Counted from the first letter of the stretch, positions 12,299 through 24,970 are shown. The stretch: DNA of 64,000 nucleotides from Dama dama (GCF_033118175.1 NC_083701.1:50667001-50731000), one strand, 5' to 3'. The notes: generated by a model not told the origin, from the sequence alone. Numbers and translations are program-made.

Positions 12299-14626
12299 TG
12301 GGGAGGAGCCAAGATGGCAGAGGAGTAGGACGGGGAGACCAATTTCTCTCCTACAAATTCATCAAAAAAATAACTGAACGCAGAGCAAACTTCACAAAAC
12401 AACTTCTGATCGCTAGCTGAGGTCACCAGGTGCCCAGAAAAGCAGCCCATTGTCTTCGAAAGGAGGTAGGACAAAATATAAAAGATAAAAAGTGAGACAA
12501 AAGAGCTAAGGACGGAGATCCGTCCCGGGAAGTCTTAGGCGGCATTGCTTTGGGGTAGGGTCCGGGCCTGAGTGCCCTGAGGACAATCGGAGGGAACTTC
12601 TGTGAGTTGCCAACTTGAACTGTGGGAGACCAAAAGAGAGAGAGTAAATTAACCGGCCCGAACACACTGCCGGCCGTTCGCAGAACAGAGACCGAGAAAA
12701 TCCAGAGAAGAGCTCACAGGCTGCGGACCGGCCCAGCCCCGCCGGAGGCAGGAGGCAGGGGGGAGGGGAAGGTCGCGGCGAGACACAGGGCGCAGGCACC
12801 CGACCGGCGCGGGCGGGGACTGGGGCTGGGGACGCAGAGGGCAGAAGGCGCAGGCACCCGACTGGCGCCAGCGGAAACTGAGACTGGGTCCGCGGAAGGG
12901 AGGGGGCGCGCCACACCTGGAGAGAGTGCGCCCACCGAGCCCCTGGCTGCCTGGACTGCTCTGACGGGGAAGGCACAGAGAGCAGACACAGCTTTTCGTT
13001 CCGCGCTTTTGTGGAACACCCGAGGGCTGGAACCTCGCGCAGCGCGGGGCGCGCTCCACATAGAGCAGCCGGGAGCCTGAGCAGCGCAGATGGAGAGAGC
13101 AGCGTCAGCCCCTCCCGGCAGCCCCAGCCCGTCCCCCTGGCGCAAGCCCGTCCCCACAGCGCCAGCCCCTCCCCGCAGAGCGACGGAACTAGCTACCTGA
13201 ATAAGAGTCCACCTCTGCCCGCCTGTGTCAGGGCGGAAATGAGACTCTGAAAAGACTGGCAAACAGAAGCCAAATAAACAAAGGGAACCGCTTCAGAAGG
13301 GACTGGTGCAACAGATTAAAATCCCTCTAGAAAATACCGACTACACCGGAAGGGGCCTGTAGATATCGAGACGCGTAAGCTGGAACGAGGAGCTATCTGA
13401 AACTGAGCCGAACCCACACTGACACAACAACTCCAGAGAAACTCCTAGATATAATTTTACTTTGTTCTCTCTTTTTTTTTTTTTTCTTTTTTATTTTTTC
13501 TCTTTTATTTTCCTTTAAAATGCCCTATTACTCCCCCATTACTCCTTAACTTTCATTTCCATAGATTTTTACGATTTTTTTAATTAGGGGCAAAAAAAAA
13601 AATTTTTTTTTTCTTTCTTTTTTTCTTCTTTTTCTTTCTTTTTTTTTTCTTTTTTCTTCTTTATTTTTTGTTCCTTTTTCTCTTCTATTTTCTATTTTTC
13701 TTTTTCTCTTACTTCTTTTAAAGTCCTCTAGTACTCCTCTACTACTCCTTAATTTTCATTTTCAATACACTATAACCTTACCAAAAAAAAAAAAAAAAGA
13801 GAAGCACTATTTTTAAACCAAAGATTATTCTCTCCCAATCTTGACTCTCTGTTTTCTACCTCAGAACACCTCTATTTCCTCCTTTCCCCTTCTCTTCCCA
13901 ATCCAATTTTGTGAATCTTTGTAGGTGACTGGGCTACGGAGAACACTCTGGGAACAGACAGCTGCGTAGATCTGTCTCTCGCCTCTTGAGTCCCCCTTTT
14001 TCTCCTCCTGCTCATCTCTATCTCCCTCCTCCCTCTCCTCTTCTTCATGTAACTCTGTGAACCTCTCTGGGTGTCCCTAATGGGGGAGAATCTTTTCGCC
14101 ATTAACCTAGAAGTTTTCTTATCAGGGATGTATAGTTGGAGAAGTCCTGAGACTATAGGAAGAATAAAACTGAAATCCAGAGGCAGGAGACTTAAGCCCA
14201 AAACCTGAGAACACCAGAAAACTCCTGACTACATGGAACTTTAAGTAATAAGTGACCATCCAAAAGCCTTCATACCTACACTGAAACCAACCACCACCCA
14301 AGAGCCAATAAGTTTTAGAGCAAGACATACCACACAAATTCTCCAGCAACGCAGGAACATAGCCCTGAACATCAACACACAGGCTGCCCAAGGTCACACC
14401 TAACACATAAACCCATCTCAAAACTCATTACTGGGCACTCCATTGCTCTCCAAAGAGAAGAAATCAAGTTCCACGCACCAGAACACCGACGCAAGCTTCC
14501 CTAACCAGGAAACCTTGACAAGCCAATCGTCTAACCCCACCCACTGAGTAAATCCTCCACAATAAAAAGGAACCACAGACCTCCAGAATACAGAAAGCCC
14601 ACTCCAGATACAGCAATCTAAACAAG
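12299..14626 (+). promoter_or_regulatory. L1 5'UTR with CpG-dense internal promoter region
   Basis: About 2.3 kb upstream of ORF1. 12640-13200 is GC-rich with many CpGs (CGCGGCGAGA, GCGCGCCACA, AGCGCGGGGCGCGC), unlike the AT-rich surroundings. 13460-13800 is a long T-rich pyrimidine tract. L1 promoters of this type drive transcription from the element's first bases; activity of this copy is inference. The many overlapping open frames on both strands here (for example 12506-12976 on - and 12622-13080 on +) follow from the low stop-codon frequency of GC-rich DNA and are not genes. Confidence 0.8.
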
Positions 14627-15542
14627 ATGAAAAGGCAAAGAAATACCCAACAGGTAAAGGAACATGAAAAATGCCCACAAAAGAGGAGGAGATAGGGAAT
14701 CTACCTGAAAAAGAATTTAGAATGATGATAATAAAAATGATCCAAAATCTTGAAAACAAAATGGAGTTACAGAAAAATAGCCTGGACAGAAAGATTGAAA
14801 AGATACAAGAAATATTTAATAAAGACCTAGAAGAAATAAACAAGAGTCAATTAAAAATGAATAATGCAATGAATGAGATCAAAAACACTTTGGAGGGAAC
14901 CAAGAGTAGAATAACGGAGGCAGAAGATAGGATAAGTGAGGTAGAAGATAAAATGGTGGAAATAAATGAAGCAGAGAGGAAAAAAAAAAATGGATCAAAA
15001 GAAATGAGGCCAACCTCAGGGACCTCTGGGACACTGTGAAACGCCCCAACATTCGAATCATAGGAGTTCCAGAAGAAGAAGACAAAAAGAAAGGCCATGA
15101 GAAAATACTTGAGGAGATAATAGTGGAAAACTTCCCTAAAATGGGGAAGGAAATAGCCACCCAAGTCCAAGAAACCCAGAGAGTCCCAAACAGGATAAAC
15201 CCAAGGCAAAACACCCCAAGACACATATTAATCAAATTAACAAAGATCAAACACAAAGAACAAATATTAAAAGCAGCAAGGGAGAAACAACAAATAACAC
15301 ACAAAGGGATTCCCATAAGGATAACAGCTGATCTACCAATAGAAACCCTCCAGGCCAGAAGGGAATGGCAGGACGTACTGAAAGTAATGAAAGAGAATAA
15401 CCTACAACCTAGATTACTGAATCCAGCAAGGATCTCATTCAGATATGAAGGAGAATTCAAAAGCTTTACAGATAAGCAAAAGCTGAGAGAATTCAGCACC
15501 ACCAAACCAGCTCTTCAACAAATGCTAAAGGATCTTCTCTAG
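14627..15542 (+). pseudogene. L1 ORF1 (RNA-binding chaperone), frameshifted
   Basis: ORF1p is the coiled-coil, RNA-binding protein of the L1 particle. The natural start is ATG 14627 (MKRQRNTQQVKEHEK), but this frame hits TAG at 14693-14695. The next frame (from Met 14671, KEEEIGNLPEKEFRMM) carries the coiled-coil region (heptads such as KSRITEAEDRISEVEDKM) until about 14990. There an A-run after GAGAGG changes frame again. The third frame carries WIKRNE...LRDLWDTVKRPNIRI and the RNA-binding and C-terminal domains (IGVPEEEDKKKG, NFPKMGKEI, PRHILIKL) to the TAG at 15540-15542. At least two indels are therefore present, one in a homopolymer. Confidence 0.93.
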
Positions 15543-15593
15543 ACAGGAATTGCAGAAAGGTTGTATAAACGTGAACCCAAAACAACAAAGTAA

Positions 15594-18500
15594 ATGGCAA
15601 CGGGAACACATCTATCAATAATTACCCTAAATGTAAATGGGTTGAATGCCCCAACCTAAAGACAAAGATTGGCTGAATGGATACAAAAACAAGACCCTAT
15701 ATATGCTGTCTACAAGAGACCCACCTCAAAGCAAGAGACACATACAGACTCAAAGTGAAGGGCTGGAAAAAAATATTTCACGCAAACGGAGACCAAAAGA
15801 AAGCAGGAGTCGCAATACTCATATCAGATAAAATAGACTTTCAAATAAAGGATGTGAAAAGAGACAAAGAAGGACACTACATAATGATCAAAGGATCAAT
15901 CGAAGAAGAAGATATAACAATTATAAATATATATGCACCCAACATAGGAGCACCGCAATATGTACGGAAAAAACACTAACGAGTATGAACGAGGAAATTA
16001 ATAGTAACACAGTAATAGTGGGAGACTTTAATACCCCACTCACAACTATGGATAGATCAACTAAACAGAAAATTAACAAGGAAACACAAACCTTAAATGA
16101 CACAATGGACCAGCTAGACCTAATTGATATCTATAGGACATTTCACCCCAAAACAATCAACTTCACCTTTTTCTCAAGTGCACACGGAGCCTTCTCCAGA
16201 ATGGATCACATCCTGGGCCATAAATCTGGTCTTGGAAAATTCAAAAAAATTGACATCATTCCAGTCATCTTTTCTGACCACAGTGCAGTAAGATTAGATC
16301 TCAATTACAGGAAAAAAATTGTTAAAAATTCAAACATATGGAGGCTAAATAACACGCTTCTGAATAACCAACAAATCATAGAAGAAATCAAAAAAGAAAT
16401 CAAAATATGTATAGAAATGAATGAAAATGAAAACACAACAACCCAAAACCTATGGGACACTGTAAAAGCAGTGCTAATGGGAAGGCTCATAGCATTACAC
16501 TCTTACATCAAGAAACAAGAAAAAAGCCAAATAAATAACCTAACTCTACACCTAAAGCAATTAGAGAAGGAAGAAATGAAGAACCCCAGGGTTAGCAGAA
16601 GGAAAGAAATCTTAAAAATCAGGGCAGAAATAAATGCAAAAGAAACTAAAGAGACCACAGCAAAAATTAACAAAGCTAAAAGCTGGTTTTTTGAAAAAAT
16701 AAACAAAATTGACAAACCATTAGCAAGACTCATTAAGAAACAAAGAGAGAAGAACCAAATTAACAAAATTAGAAATGAAAATGGAGAGATCACAACAGAC
16801 AACACTGAAATACAAAGGATCATAAGAGACTACTACCAGCAGCTCTATGCCAATAAAATGGACAACTTGGATGAAATGGACAAATTCTTAGAAAAGTATA
16901 ACTTTCCAAAACTGAACCAGGAAGAAATAGAAGATCTTAACAGACCCATCACAAGCAAGGAAATCGAAACTGTAATCAAAAATCTTCCAGCAAACAAAAG
17001 CCCAGGACCAGATGGCTTCACAGCTGACTTCTACCAAAAATTTAGAGAAGAGCTAACACCTACCTTACCCAAACTCTTCCAGAAAATTGCAGATGAAGGT
17101 AAGCTTCCGAACTCATTCTATGAGGCCGCCATCACCCTAATTCCAAAACCAGACAAAGACGCCACAAAAAAAGAAAACTACAGGCCGATATCACTGATGA
17201 ACATAGATGCAAAAATCCTTAACAAAATTCTAGCAAACAGAATCCAACAACATATTAAAAAAATCATACACCATGACCAAGTGGGCTTTATCCCAGGAAT
17301 CCAAGGATTCTTTAATATCCACAAATCAATCAATGTAATACACCACATTAACAAATTGAAAGATAAAAACCATATGATTATCTCAATAGATGCAGAGAAA
17401 GCCTTTGACAAAATTCAACACCCATTCATGATTAAAACTCTCCAAAAAGCAGGAATAGAAGGAACATACCTCAACATAATAAAAGCTATATATGACAAAC
17501 CCACAGCAAGCATCACCCTCAATGGTGAAAAATTGAAAGCATTTCCCCTGAAATCAGGAACAAGACAAGGGTGCCCACTCTCACCACTACTATTCAACAT
17601 AGTGTTGGAAGTTTTGGCCACAGCAATCAGAGCAGAAAAAGAAGTAAAAGGAATCCAGATAGGAAAAGAAGAAGTGAAACTCTCACTGTTTGCAGATGAC
17701 ATGATCCTCTACATAGAAAACCCTAAAGACTCTACCAGAAAATTACTAGAGCTAATCAATGAATATAGTAAAGTTGCAGGATATAAAATTAACACACAGA
17801 AATCCCTTGCATTCCTATACACTAACAATGAAAAAACAGAAAGAGAAATTAAGGAAACAATACCATTCACCATTGCAACAAAAAGAATAAAATACTTAGG
17901 AGTATATCTACCTAAAGAAACAAAAGACCTATACATAGAAAACTATAAAACACTGATGAAAGAAATCAAAGAGGACACAAACAGATGGAGAAACATACCA
18001 TGTTCATGGATTGGAAGAATCAATATTGTCAAAATGGCTATTCTACCCAAAGCAGTCTATAGATTCAATGCAATCCCTATCAAGCTACCAACGGTATTTT
18101 TCACAGAACTAGACCAAAGACTTTCACAATTTGTATGGAAATACAAAAAACCTCGAATAGCCAAAGTAATCTTGAGAAAGAAGAATGGAACTGGAGGAAT
18201 CAACCTGCCTGACTTCAGACTCTACTACAAAGCCACAGTCATCAAGACAGTATGGTACTGGCACAAAGACAGAAATATAGATCAATGGAACAGAATAGAA
18301 AGCCCAGAGATAAATCCATGAACCTATGGACACCTTATCTTTGACAAAGGAGGCAAGGATATACAATGGAAAAAAGACAACCTCTTTAACAAGTGGTGCT
18401 GGGAAAACTGGTCAACCACTTGTAAAAGAATGAAACTAGAACACTTTCTAACACCATACACAAAAATAAACTCAAAATGGATTAAATATCTAAATGTAAG

Positions 18501-19413
18501 ACCAGAAACTATAAAACTCCTAGAGGAGAACATAGGCAAAACACTCTCCGACATAAATCACAGCAAGATCCTCTATGACCCACCTCCCAGAATATTGGAA
18601 ATAAAAGCAAAAATAAACAAATGGGACCTAATGAAACTTAAAAGCTTTTGCACTACAAAGGAAACTATAAGTAAGGTGAAAAGACAGCCCTCAGATTGGG
18701 AGAAAATAATAGCAAATGAAGAAACAGACAAAGGATTAATCTCAAAAATACACAAGCAACTCCTGAAGCTCAATTCCAGAAAAATAAATGACCCAATCAA
18801 AAAATGGACCAAAGAACTAAACAGACATTTCTCCAAAGAAGACATACAGATGGCTAACAAACACATGAAAAGATGCTCAACATCACTCATTATTAGAGAA
18901 ATGCAAATCAAAACCACAATGAGGTACCATTACACGCCAGTCAGGATGGCTGCTATCCAAAAGTCTACAAGCAATAAATGCTAGAGAGGGTGTGCAGAAA
19001 AGGGAACCCTCTTACACGGTTGGTGGGAATGCAAACTAGTACAGCCGCTATGGAAAACAGTGTGGAGATTTCTTAAAAAACTGGAAATAGAACTGCCATA
19101 TGACCCAGCAATCCCACTTCTGGGCATACACACTGAGGAAACCAGATCTGAAAGAGACACGTGCACCCCAATGTTCATTGCAGCACTGTTTATAATAGCC
19201 AGGTCATGGAAGCAACCTAGATGCCCATCAGCAGATGAATGGATAAGGAAGCTGTGGTACATATACACCACGGAATATTACTCAGCCATTAAAAAGAATT
19301 CATTTGAACCAGTCCTAATGAGATGGATGAAGCTGGAGCCCCTTATACAGAGTGAAGTAAGCCAGAAAGATAAAGAACATTACAGCATACTAACACATAT
19401 ATATGGAATTTAG
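15594..19413 (+). pseudogene. L1 ORF2 (endonuclease / reverse transcriptase), multiply disrupted
   Basis: Starts at ATG 15594 (MATGTHLSIITLNVNGLNAPT), 52 bases after ORF1. Lesions: TAA at 15657-15659; loss of a base near 15697 (frame change before YICCLQETHLKA); a frame change near 15968; TGA at 18319-18321; TAG at 18982-18984. The normal end is TAG at 19411-19413. The endonuclease part shows LQETH, VGDFNTPL and FSDHSAVRLDL. The long open piece at 15985-18321 carries the reverse transcriptase (NKSPGPDGFTADFYQ, RPISLMNIDAKILNKILA, SGTRQGCPLSPLLFNIVLE) with the catalytic FADD at 17689-17700. The cysteine-rich C-terminus follows the last two stops. After 18321 the reading frame does not shift; only the two nonsense codons interrupt it. 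Confidence 0.95.
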
Positions 19414-21404
19414 AAAGATGGTAACGATAACCCTATATGCAAAACAGAAAAAGAGACACAGAAATACAGAACAGACTTTTGAACCCTGTGGGAGAATGTG
19501 AGGGTGGGATATTTCAAAAGAACAGCATGTATACTATCTATGGTGAAACAGATCACCAGCCCAGGTGGGATGCATGAGACAAGTGCTCGGGCCTGGTGCA
19601 CTGGGAAGACCCAGAGGAATCGGGTGGAGAGGGAGGTGGGAGGGGGGATCGGGATTGGGAATACGTGTAAATCCATGGCTGATTCATATCAATGTATGAC
19701 AAAACCCACTGAAATGTTGTGAAGTAATTAGCCTCCAACTAATTAAAAAAAAAAAAATGTTAATGCTGTTCCTCCTAAAGAAGTTTCTGTCATTTTATAC
19801 TTGAGAATCTGAATACTTTGTTATTGGCCAAATTCACTATCAAAGAATGATTTAGGCCTGTTGTTCATGACATCTTTAAGCTCTATTTCTTCAAAATATT
19901 CTTCATTGAAGATTCTACTAGCTGTATTCATTTCTGGTTATCCCACTTTCATTCAATAGAAAGGAATTAGGTATTGTAAACAACCATCCATTGAAAAGCT
20001 AAAGTACACCTTTTTGATTGATTATAGCATTGTCTTCTCAAAAGCGGATCTGGTAAATGTTTATGATGCCCATCTATTAGACATTATCTCTGGGCTCAGA
20101 TGCCTTCTTGTTATCACCTCTGCACAATTAATTTTCTAAAAATCCCATTTGAGAAATGTCCATTTTCCCAAGGATATTGTTTGGATATATTTGTATGTTC
20201 TTAGCTCTTAAGTTTTATTGCTTGAAATAATTTGGTAATCCACATGGAACATGTCCATTTCAAATTCTGTATTCAAATTAAAGATGAGCGGTAGCCAATT
20301 TGTGATGGCATGCTTGTATACTAGCTTTACAAATATAAAATAAATTACCCTACTTAAACTCTTTAGTTACCAATAAAGTTTTGGCAATGTTAATGATGAA
20401 AAATAATCAGATATCCTATTAATGCTAACTCTACTCTTAGTATATAATTTATTTAATGCAAATACAAGTAGAAAATAAATGAATTACAAGGAAGCAACAA
20501 AGTTAGTCTATGTGAATCTATATCCTATAAACTTAACAGGTACATTTGGCATTTCTGTTACCCTTTAAATATTGAAAATTAACGAGGTGATAAATGAAGT
20601 ATTGACTAAGTCTGCTTTATATAGTACAAGGTATTCTAACTAAAATGCTAAAGAAATATTTCTTGATTACCTGTCATTTATATATACAATATTGGATATA
20701 ATTTATTCATGTTAGAATAAAAAACTAGCCATTTTTATAACCTTCCCATCCCAAAAGTTTTGTAAAATTTGAACTTAAATATCTAATGACCTACTAACAT
20801 ACCCCTTTTTAAAGTTAACTTCTGGCAGATTGAAGACATATGTGAGTGTCAAAACTTTAAAATGCTTAGAAAAAAATGTGACCTACAGTAGCTACATCTT
20901 TAAGGTGAAGAAAGATTTCTCAAAGAAGATAGACAAGCAAAAATCTGTCAATACTGAGTAGCATTCCTGCCCTTCTAAGCACCTCTGTCAAGTGTAGAGT
21001 CTAAAAATCTGGCAACTGCATATCTCCTGCCTTTGCCACCTAAGATCGCTGCTTAGATTCCACCAACTAAAGGCAATCCTGTGAGAGCTGAAAGATAGGA
21101 TGGATTAAGAAGCCATTATTTTTCACCAAAATATGTAGGCAGGAGCGTGGCGCTGGCAGCTGCTTGTATGTGGTGGCAACTTCCCTGAACTGCTGGATTC
21201 CTGAAGGCCAGCAGTGATCCTTGACCTTCATACTCTCTGCATTTCTTTGTATTTTTCCCTCTAATTTCTTGTGCTGAATTTTAGCAACTCAAAATATCAA
21301 ATGGCTTCTGTTTTACTGAAGACCAGTAAATAAGCCCCAGTCCTTATTATTATTATGTTTTTACAAATATCTGTTTAGCTAAATATACCATAAACAAGAT
21401 TTTT

Positions 21405-21850
21405 CAGTTCAGTTCAGTCGCTCAGTCATGTCCGACTCTGCGACCCCGTGGACTGCAGCACACCTGACTTCCCTGTCCATCACCAACTCCTGGAGCTTAC
21501 TCAAGCTCATGTCCATTGAGTCAGTGATGCCATCCAACCATCTCATCTTCTGCTGTCCCCTTTTCCTTCCGCCTTCAATCATTCCCAGCATCAGGGTCTT
21601 TTCAAATGAGTCAGGTCTTCTCATCAGGTGGTCAAAGTATTGGAGTTTCAGCTTCAGCATCAGTCTGAATTCCTTTAGGATTGACTGGTTGGATCTCCTT
21701 GCTGTCCAAGGGACTCTCAATAATCTTCTCTAATACCGCAGTTCAAAAGCATCAATTCTTCAGCACTCAGCTTTCTTTATAAGTCCAACTCTCACATCCA
21801 TACATGACTACCTGAAAAATCATAGCTTTAACTAGATGGACCTTTGCTAG
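21405..21850 (-). mobile_element. BovB LINE 3' end, antisense
   Basis: 5'-truncated BovB with an exact 10-bp target duplication CAAGATTTTT at 21395-21404 and 21851-21860. On the - strand it still encodes LRVPWTARRSNQSILKEF and LMLGMIEGGRKRGQQKMRW-like residues of the C-terminal region. Confidence 0.93.
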
Positions 21851-21905
21851 CAAGATTTTTAAATGCTATATTATTAGAAGGAGATATTTACAATATAGTA
21901 GAAAA

Positions 21906-22118
21906 ACCAGGTGGCTCAGATGGTGAAGAATCTGCCTGCAATGTGGGAGACCTGAGTTCGATCTCTGGGTTGGGAAGATCCCCTGGAGGAGGGCATGGTG
22001 ACCCACTCCAGTATTCATGCCTGGAGAATCCGCACAGATAGAGAAGCCTGACAGCTACAGTCCATAGGGTTGCAAAAACTTGGAGGCGACTGAGCAAATA
22101 AGCACAACACAGCACAGA
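21906..22118 (+). mobile_element. Bov-tA SINE
   Basis: Sense copy from GGTGGCTCAGATGGTGAAGA through GTTCGATCTCTGGGTTGGGA to a tail of GCACAACACAGCACAG. Confidence 0.92.
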
Positions 22119-22444
22119 AAAACATATACTCCATAGAAAGAAATCCTACAAATCAATTTAAAAATAGCCTAGAAGAATATATGGGCAAAAAAATTTCACA
22201 GTAGAGGATATTCCAATACAATAATCAAAAGACAAAAAGTTCTTGATAGAAACTAGAAATGAAAATTAAAGTCAAAATACTTTTCAATTGCACACTCCTA
22301 AAATGTAAAAATAAAAAAGCAGTATGATAGTAAATGTTGATAATAATTGGAAGATCTTGAAATTCATGAACTTTGGGGTAAATTGGTATTGTCACACAGG
22401 AGATATTTGGTGATATCTAGTAAAATTCATTTTTAGACATGTCT

Positions 22445-22715
22445 GTTGCTGCTGCTAAGTCACTTCAGTCGTGTCCGACTCTGTGCGACCCCACAGACGG
22501 CAGTCTACCAGGCTCCCCCATCCCTGGGATTCTCCAGGCAAGAACACTGGAGTGGGTTGCCATTTCCTTCTCCAGTGCATGGAAGGGAAAAGTGAAAGTG
22601 AAGTCGCTCAGTTTTGTCCCACTCTTATCGCCCCCATGGACCGCAGCCTACCAGGCTCCTCTAACCATGGGATTTTTCAGGCAAAAGTACTGGAGTGGGG
22701 TGCCATTGCCTTCTC
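22445..22715 (-). mobile_element. Bov-A2 SINE (dimeric)
   Basis: Two Bov-A monomers joined by the linker GTGCATGGAAGGGAAAAGTG...GAAGTCGCTCAG, antisense. It has a perfect 13-bp target duplication TTTAGACATGTCT at 22432-22444 and 22716-22728. Inserted within an older L1. Confidence 0.95.
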
Positions 22716-22909
22716 TTTAGACATGTCTAGGTTGTCCCAGTTATTCATAAACTAAATGGCTGATGGTAAACTTAACATTCAGGCAAAGTTGAATCCCACT
22801 ATATCCCTGACTGATATACAAATGTGTGATGTGATCCCACTATCCCAGAATGATGTACAAACATATGAAGACACAAACTAGTATATTTAATAACATCACT
22901 TATTTTTCA

Positions 22910-23123
22910 TGGGCTTCCCAGGTGTCACTAGTGGCATAGAATCCACCTGCCAATGCAGGAGACATAAGAGATGTTGGTTTGATTCCTGGGTCGGGAAGAT
23001 CCCCTGGAGAGTGGACATGGCAACCGATTCCCGTGTTCTTGCCTGGAGAATTCCAGAGACAGAGGAGCCTGGCAGGCTCCATGGGGTAGTAAAGAGTCAG
23101 ACATGACTTAGCATGCACACAAT
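22910..23123 (+). mobile_element. Bov-tA SINE
   Basis: Sense copy from GGGCTTCCCAGGTGTCACTA through TTGATTCCTGGGTCGGGAAG to AGTCAGACATGACTTAGCA. Confidence 0.92.
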
Positions 23124-23284
23124 TATTACTACTATTTTACAAACCAGATAGAACATCAACCTATGTGAATACACAATTATTCATAAAAAAGTTGAAAAGA
23201 AATTATACTGAGGCAGAGATTAAAGTATTTTCTTTTATTAGGTCAAGACCGATTAACAGATTTTGATTTAATCTTGAGAAAATA

Positions 23285-23758
23285 ATCTTTTTTAAAAATT
23301 TATTTATTTTAATTACTTTACAATATTGTAGTGGTTTTGCCATACATTGACATGAATCAGCCATGGGTGTACATGTGTTCCCCATCCTGAACCCCCCTCC
23401 CACTTCCCTCCCCATCCCATCCCTCAGGGTCATCCCGGTGCACCAGCCCTGAGCACCCTGTCTCATGCATCGGACCTGGACTGGCAATCTGTTTCACGTA
23501 TGATAATATACATTTTTCAATGCTATTCTCTCAAATCGTCCCACCCTCGTCTTCTCCCACAGAGTCCAAAAGACTGTTCTTTACATCTGTGTCCCTTTTG
23601 CTGTCTCGTATATAGGGTTATCGTATATAGGTTGTCATCTTTCTAAGTTCCATATAAATGTGTTAGTGTACTGTATTGGTGTTTTTCTTTCTGGCTTACT
23701 TCATTCTGTATAATAGGCTCCAGTTTCATCCACCTCATTAGAACTGATTCAAATTGAT
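23285..23758 (-). mobile_element. L1 3' end, antisense, 5' truncated
   Basis: Reverse complement of the ruminant L1 3'UTR: T-rich left end (poly-A tail), then GCCATACATTGACATGAATC, CCCCTCCCACTTCCCTCCCC, and the coding end as far as the region of SEVSQK (CTTACTTCATTCTGTATAAT). It is more diverged than the copies at 18907-19757 and 24115-24970. Confidence 0.9.
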
Positions 23759-24114
23759 CTTTGAATCCCTGCATGGTACATAACCCATAGAAACACTTGC
23801 ATATGTGCAAATGAGGACATGCAAGTGTAGCGTTTTTATAACAATGAATAATATAATCAATATAACAATATATATACCCACCAGGTAGAGAATAAGTAAA
23901 TCAATTTCAGGATATACATCAATGGAATATCATTGGTAGTTAAAATGAGTAAACTGTATGTGTAAGTGTGTGTGTAAATATAACAGTAAAAACACAATGC
24001 TGCACACAAATAGATAAAGCCTCAAAAGAATGTTGTTTTAATTATATAATTTATAAAATGTGTAAATTCTTATAAACCTTACTGTATATTGTTCATTGAA
24101 ATATAGATGTTTTA

Positions 24115-24970
24115 TTTTTTTTATTTTTATTTTTTTTTAATTTTTATTATTATTATTATTTTTTCCAGTGGGTTTTGTCATACATTGATATGAATCAGCC
24201 ATGGATTTACATGTATTCCCAATCCCGATCCCCCCTCCCACCTCCCTCTCCACCCGATTCCTCTGGGTCTTCCCAGTGCACCAGGCCGGAGCACTTATCT
24301 CGTGCATCCCACCTGGGCTGGTGATCTGTTTCACCATAGATAGCATACATGCTGTTCTTTTGAAATATCCCACCCTCACATTCTCCCACAAAGTTCAAAA
24401 GTCTGTTCTGTATTTCTGTGTCTCTTTTTCTGTTCTGCATATAGGGTTATCGTTATCAACTTTCTAAATTCCATATACATGTGTCAGTATGCTATAATGT
24501 TCTTTATCTTTCTGGCTTACTTCACTCTGTATAATGGGCTCCAGCTTCGTCCATCTCATTAGGACTGGTTCAAATGAATTCTTTTTCATGGCTGAGTAAT
24601 ATTCCATGGTGTATATGTACCACAGCTTCCTTATCCATTCATCTGCTGATGGGCATCTAGGTTGCTTCCATGTCCTGGCTATTATAAACAGTGCTGCAAT
24701 GAACATTGGGGTGCACGTGTCTCTTTCAGATCTGGTTTCCTCAGTGTGTATGCCCAGAAGTGGGATTGCTGGGTCATATGGCAGTTCTATTTCCAGTTTT
24801 TTAAGAAATCTCCACACTGTTTTCCATAGCGGCTGTACTAGTTTGCATTCCCACCAACCGTGTAAGAGGGTTCCCTTTTCTCCACACCCTCTCCAGCATT
24901 TATTGCTTGTAGACTTTTGGATAGCAGCCATCCTGACTGGCGTGTAATGGTACCTCATTGTGGTTTTGAT
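24115..24970 (-). mobile_element. L1 3' end, antisense, 5' truncated, young
   Basis: Flanked by an 11-bp target duplication TAGATGTTTTA at 24104-24114 and 24971-24981. The left end is the T-rich complement of the poly-A tail. On the - strand the C-terminal end of ORF2 is open from the truncation point to its TAG at 24464-24466, including KCWRGCGEKGTLLHGWWECK. This retains the tryptophan that is a stop in the full-length copy at 18982. By eye it is nearly identical to 18907-19745 in reverse orientation. Confidence 0.95.

Larger units (their letters stand above)
12299..19757 (+). mobile_element. L1 LINE, near full length (about 7.46 kb), inactivated
   Basis: Ruminant L1 with all parts: 5' end GGGGAGGAGCCAAGATGGC, GC/CpG-rich 5'UTR (to about 14626), ORF1, ORF2, G-rich 3'UTR and poly-A tail at 19744-19757. 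It is flanked by an exact 11-bp target duplication AAATGTTAATG at 12288-12298 and 19755-19765, with a TTTTTTT/AAA junction on the left as expected for L1 endonuclease nicking. It is in the same orientation as CSMD3. Both open reading frames are broken (separate entries), so it cannot move on its own. The clean duplication and near-identity to a second copy at 24115-24970 indicate a young insertion. Confidence 0.96.

Noticed and set aside
12506..13262. Several long overlapping open frames on both strands (up to 182 codons), Pro/Arg/Ser/Ala-rich
   Set aside because: They lie in the GC-rich L1 5'UTR, where stop codons are rare. The composition is that of random GC-rich translation and no domain is recognisable.
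14418..15505. Minus-strand open frames of up to 208 codons
   Set aside because: They are antisense shadows of A-rich L1 ORF1 (poly-Phe/Ser/Leu composition).
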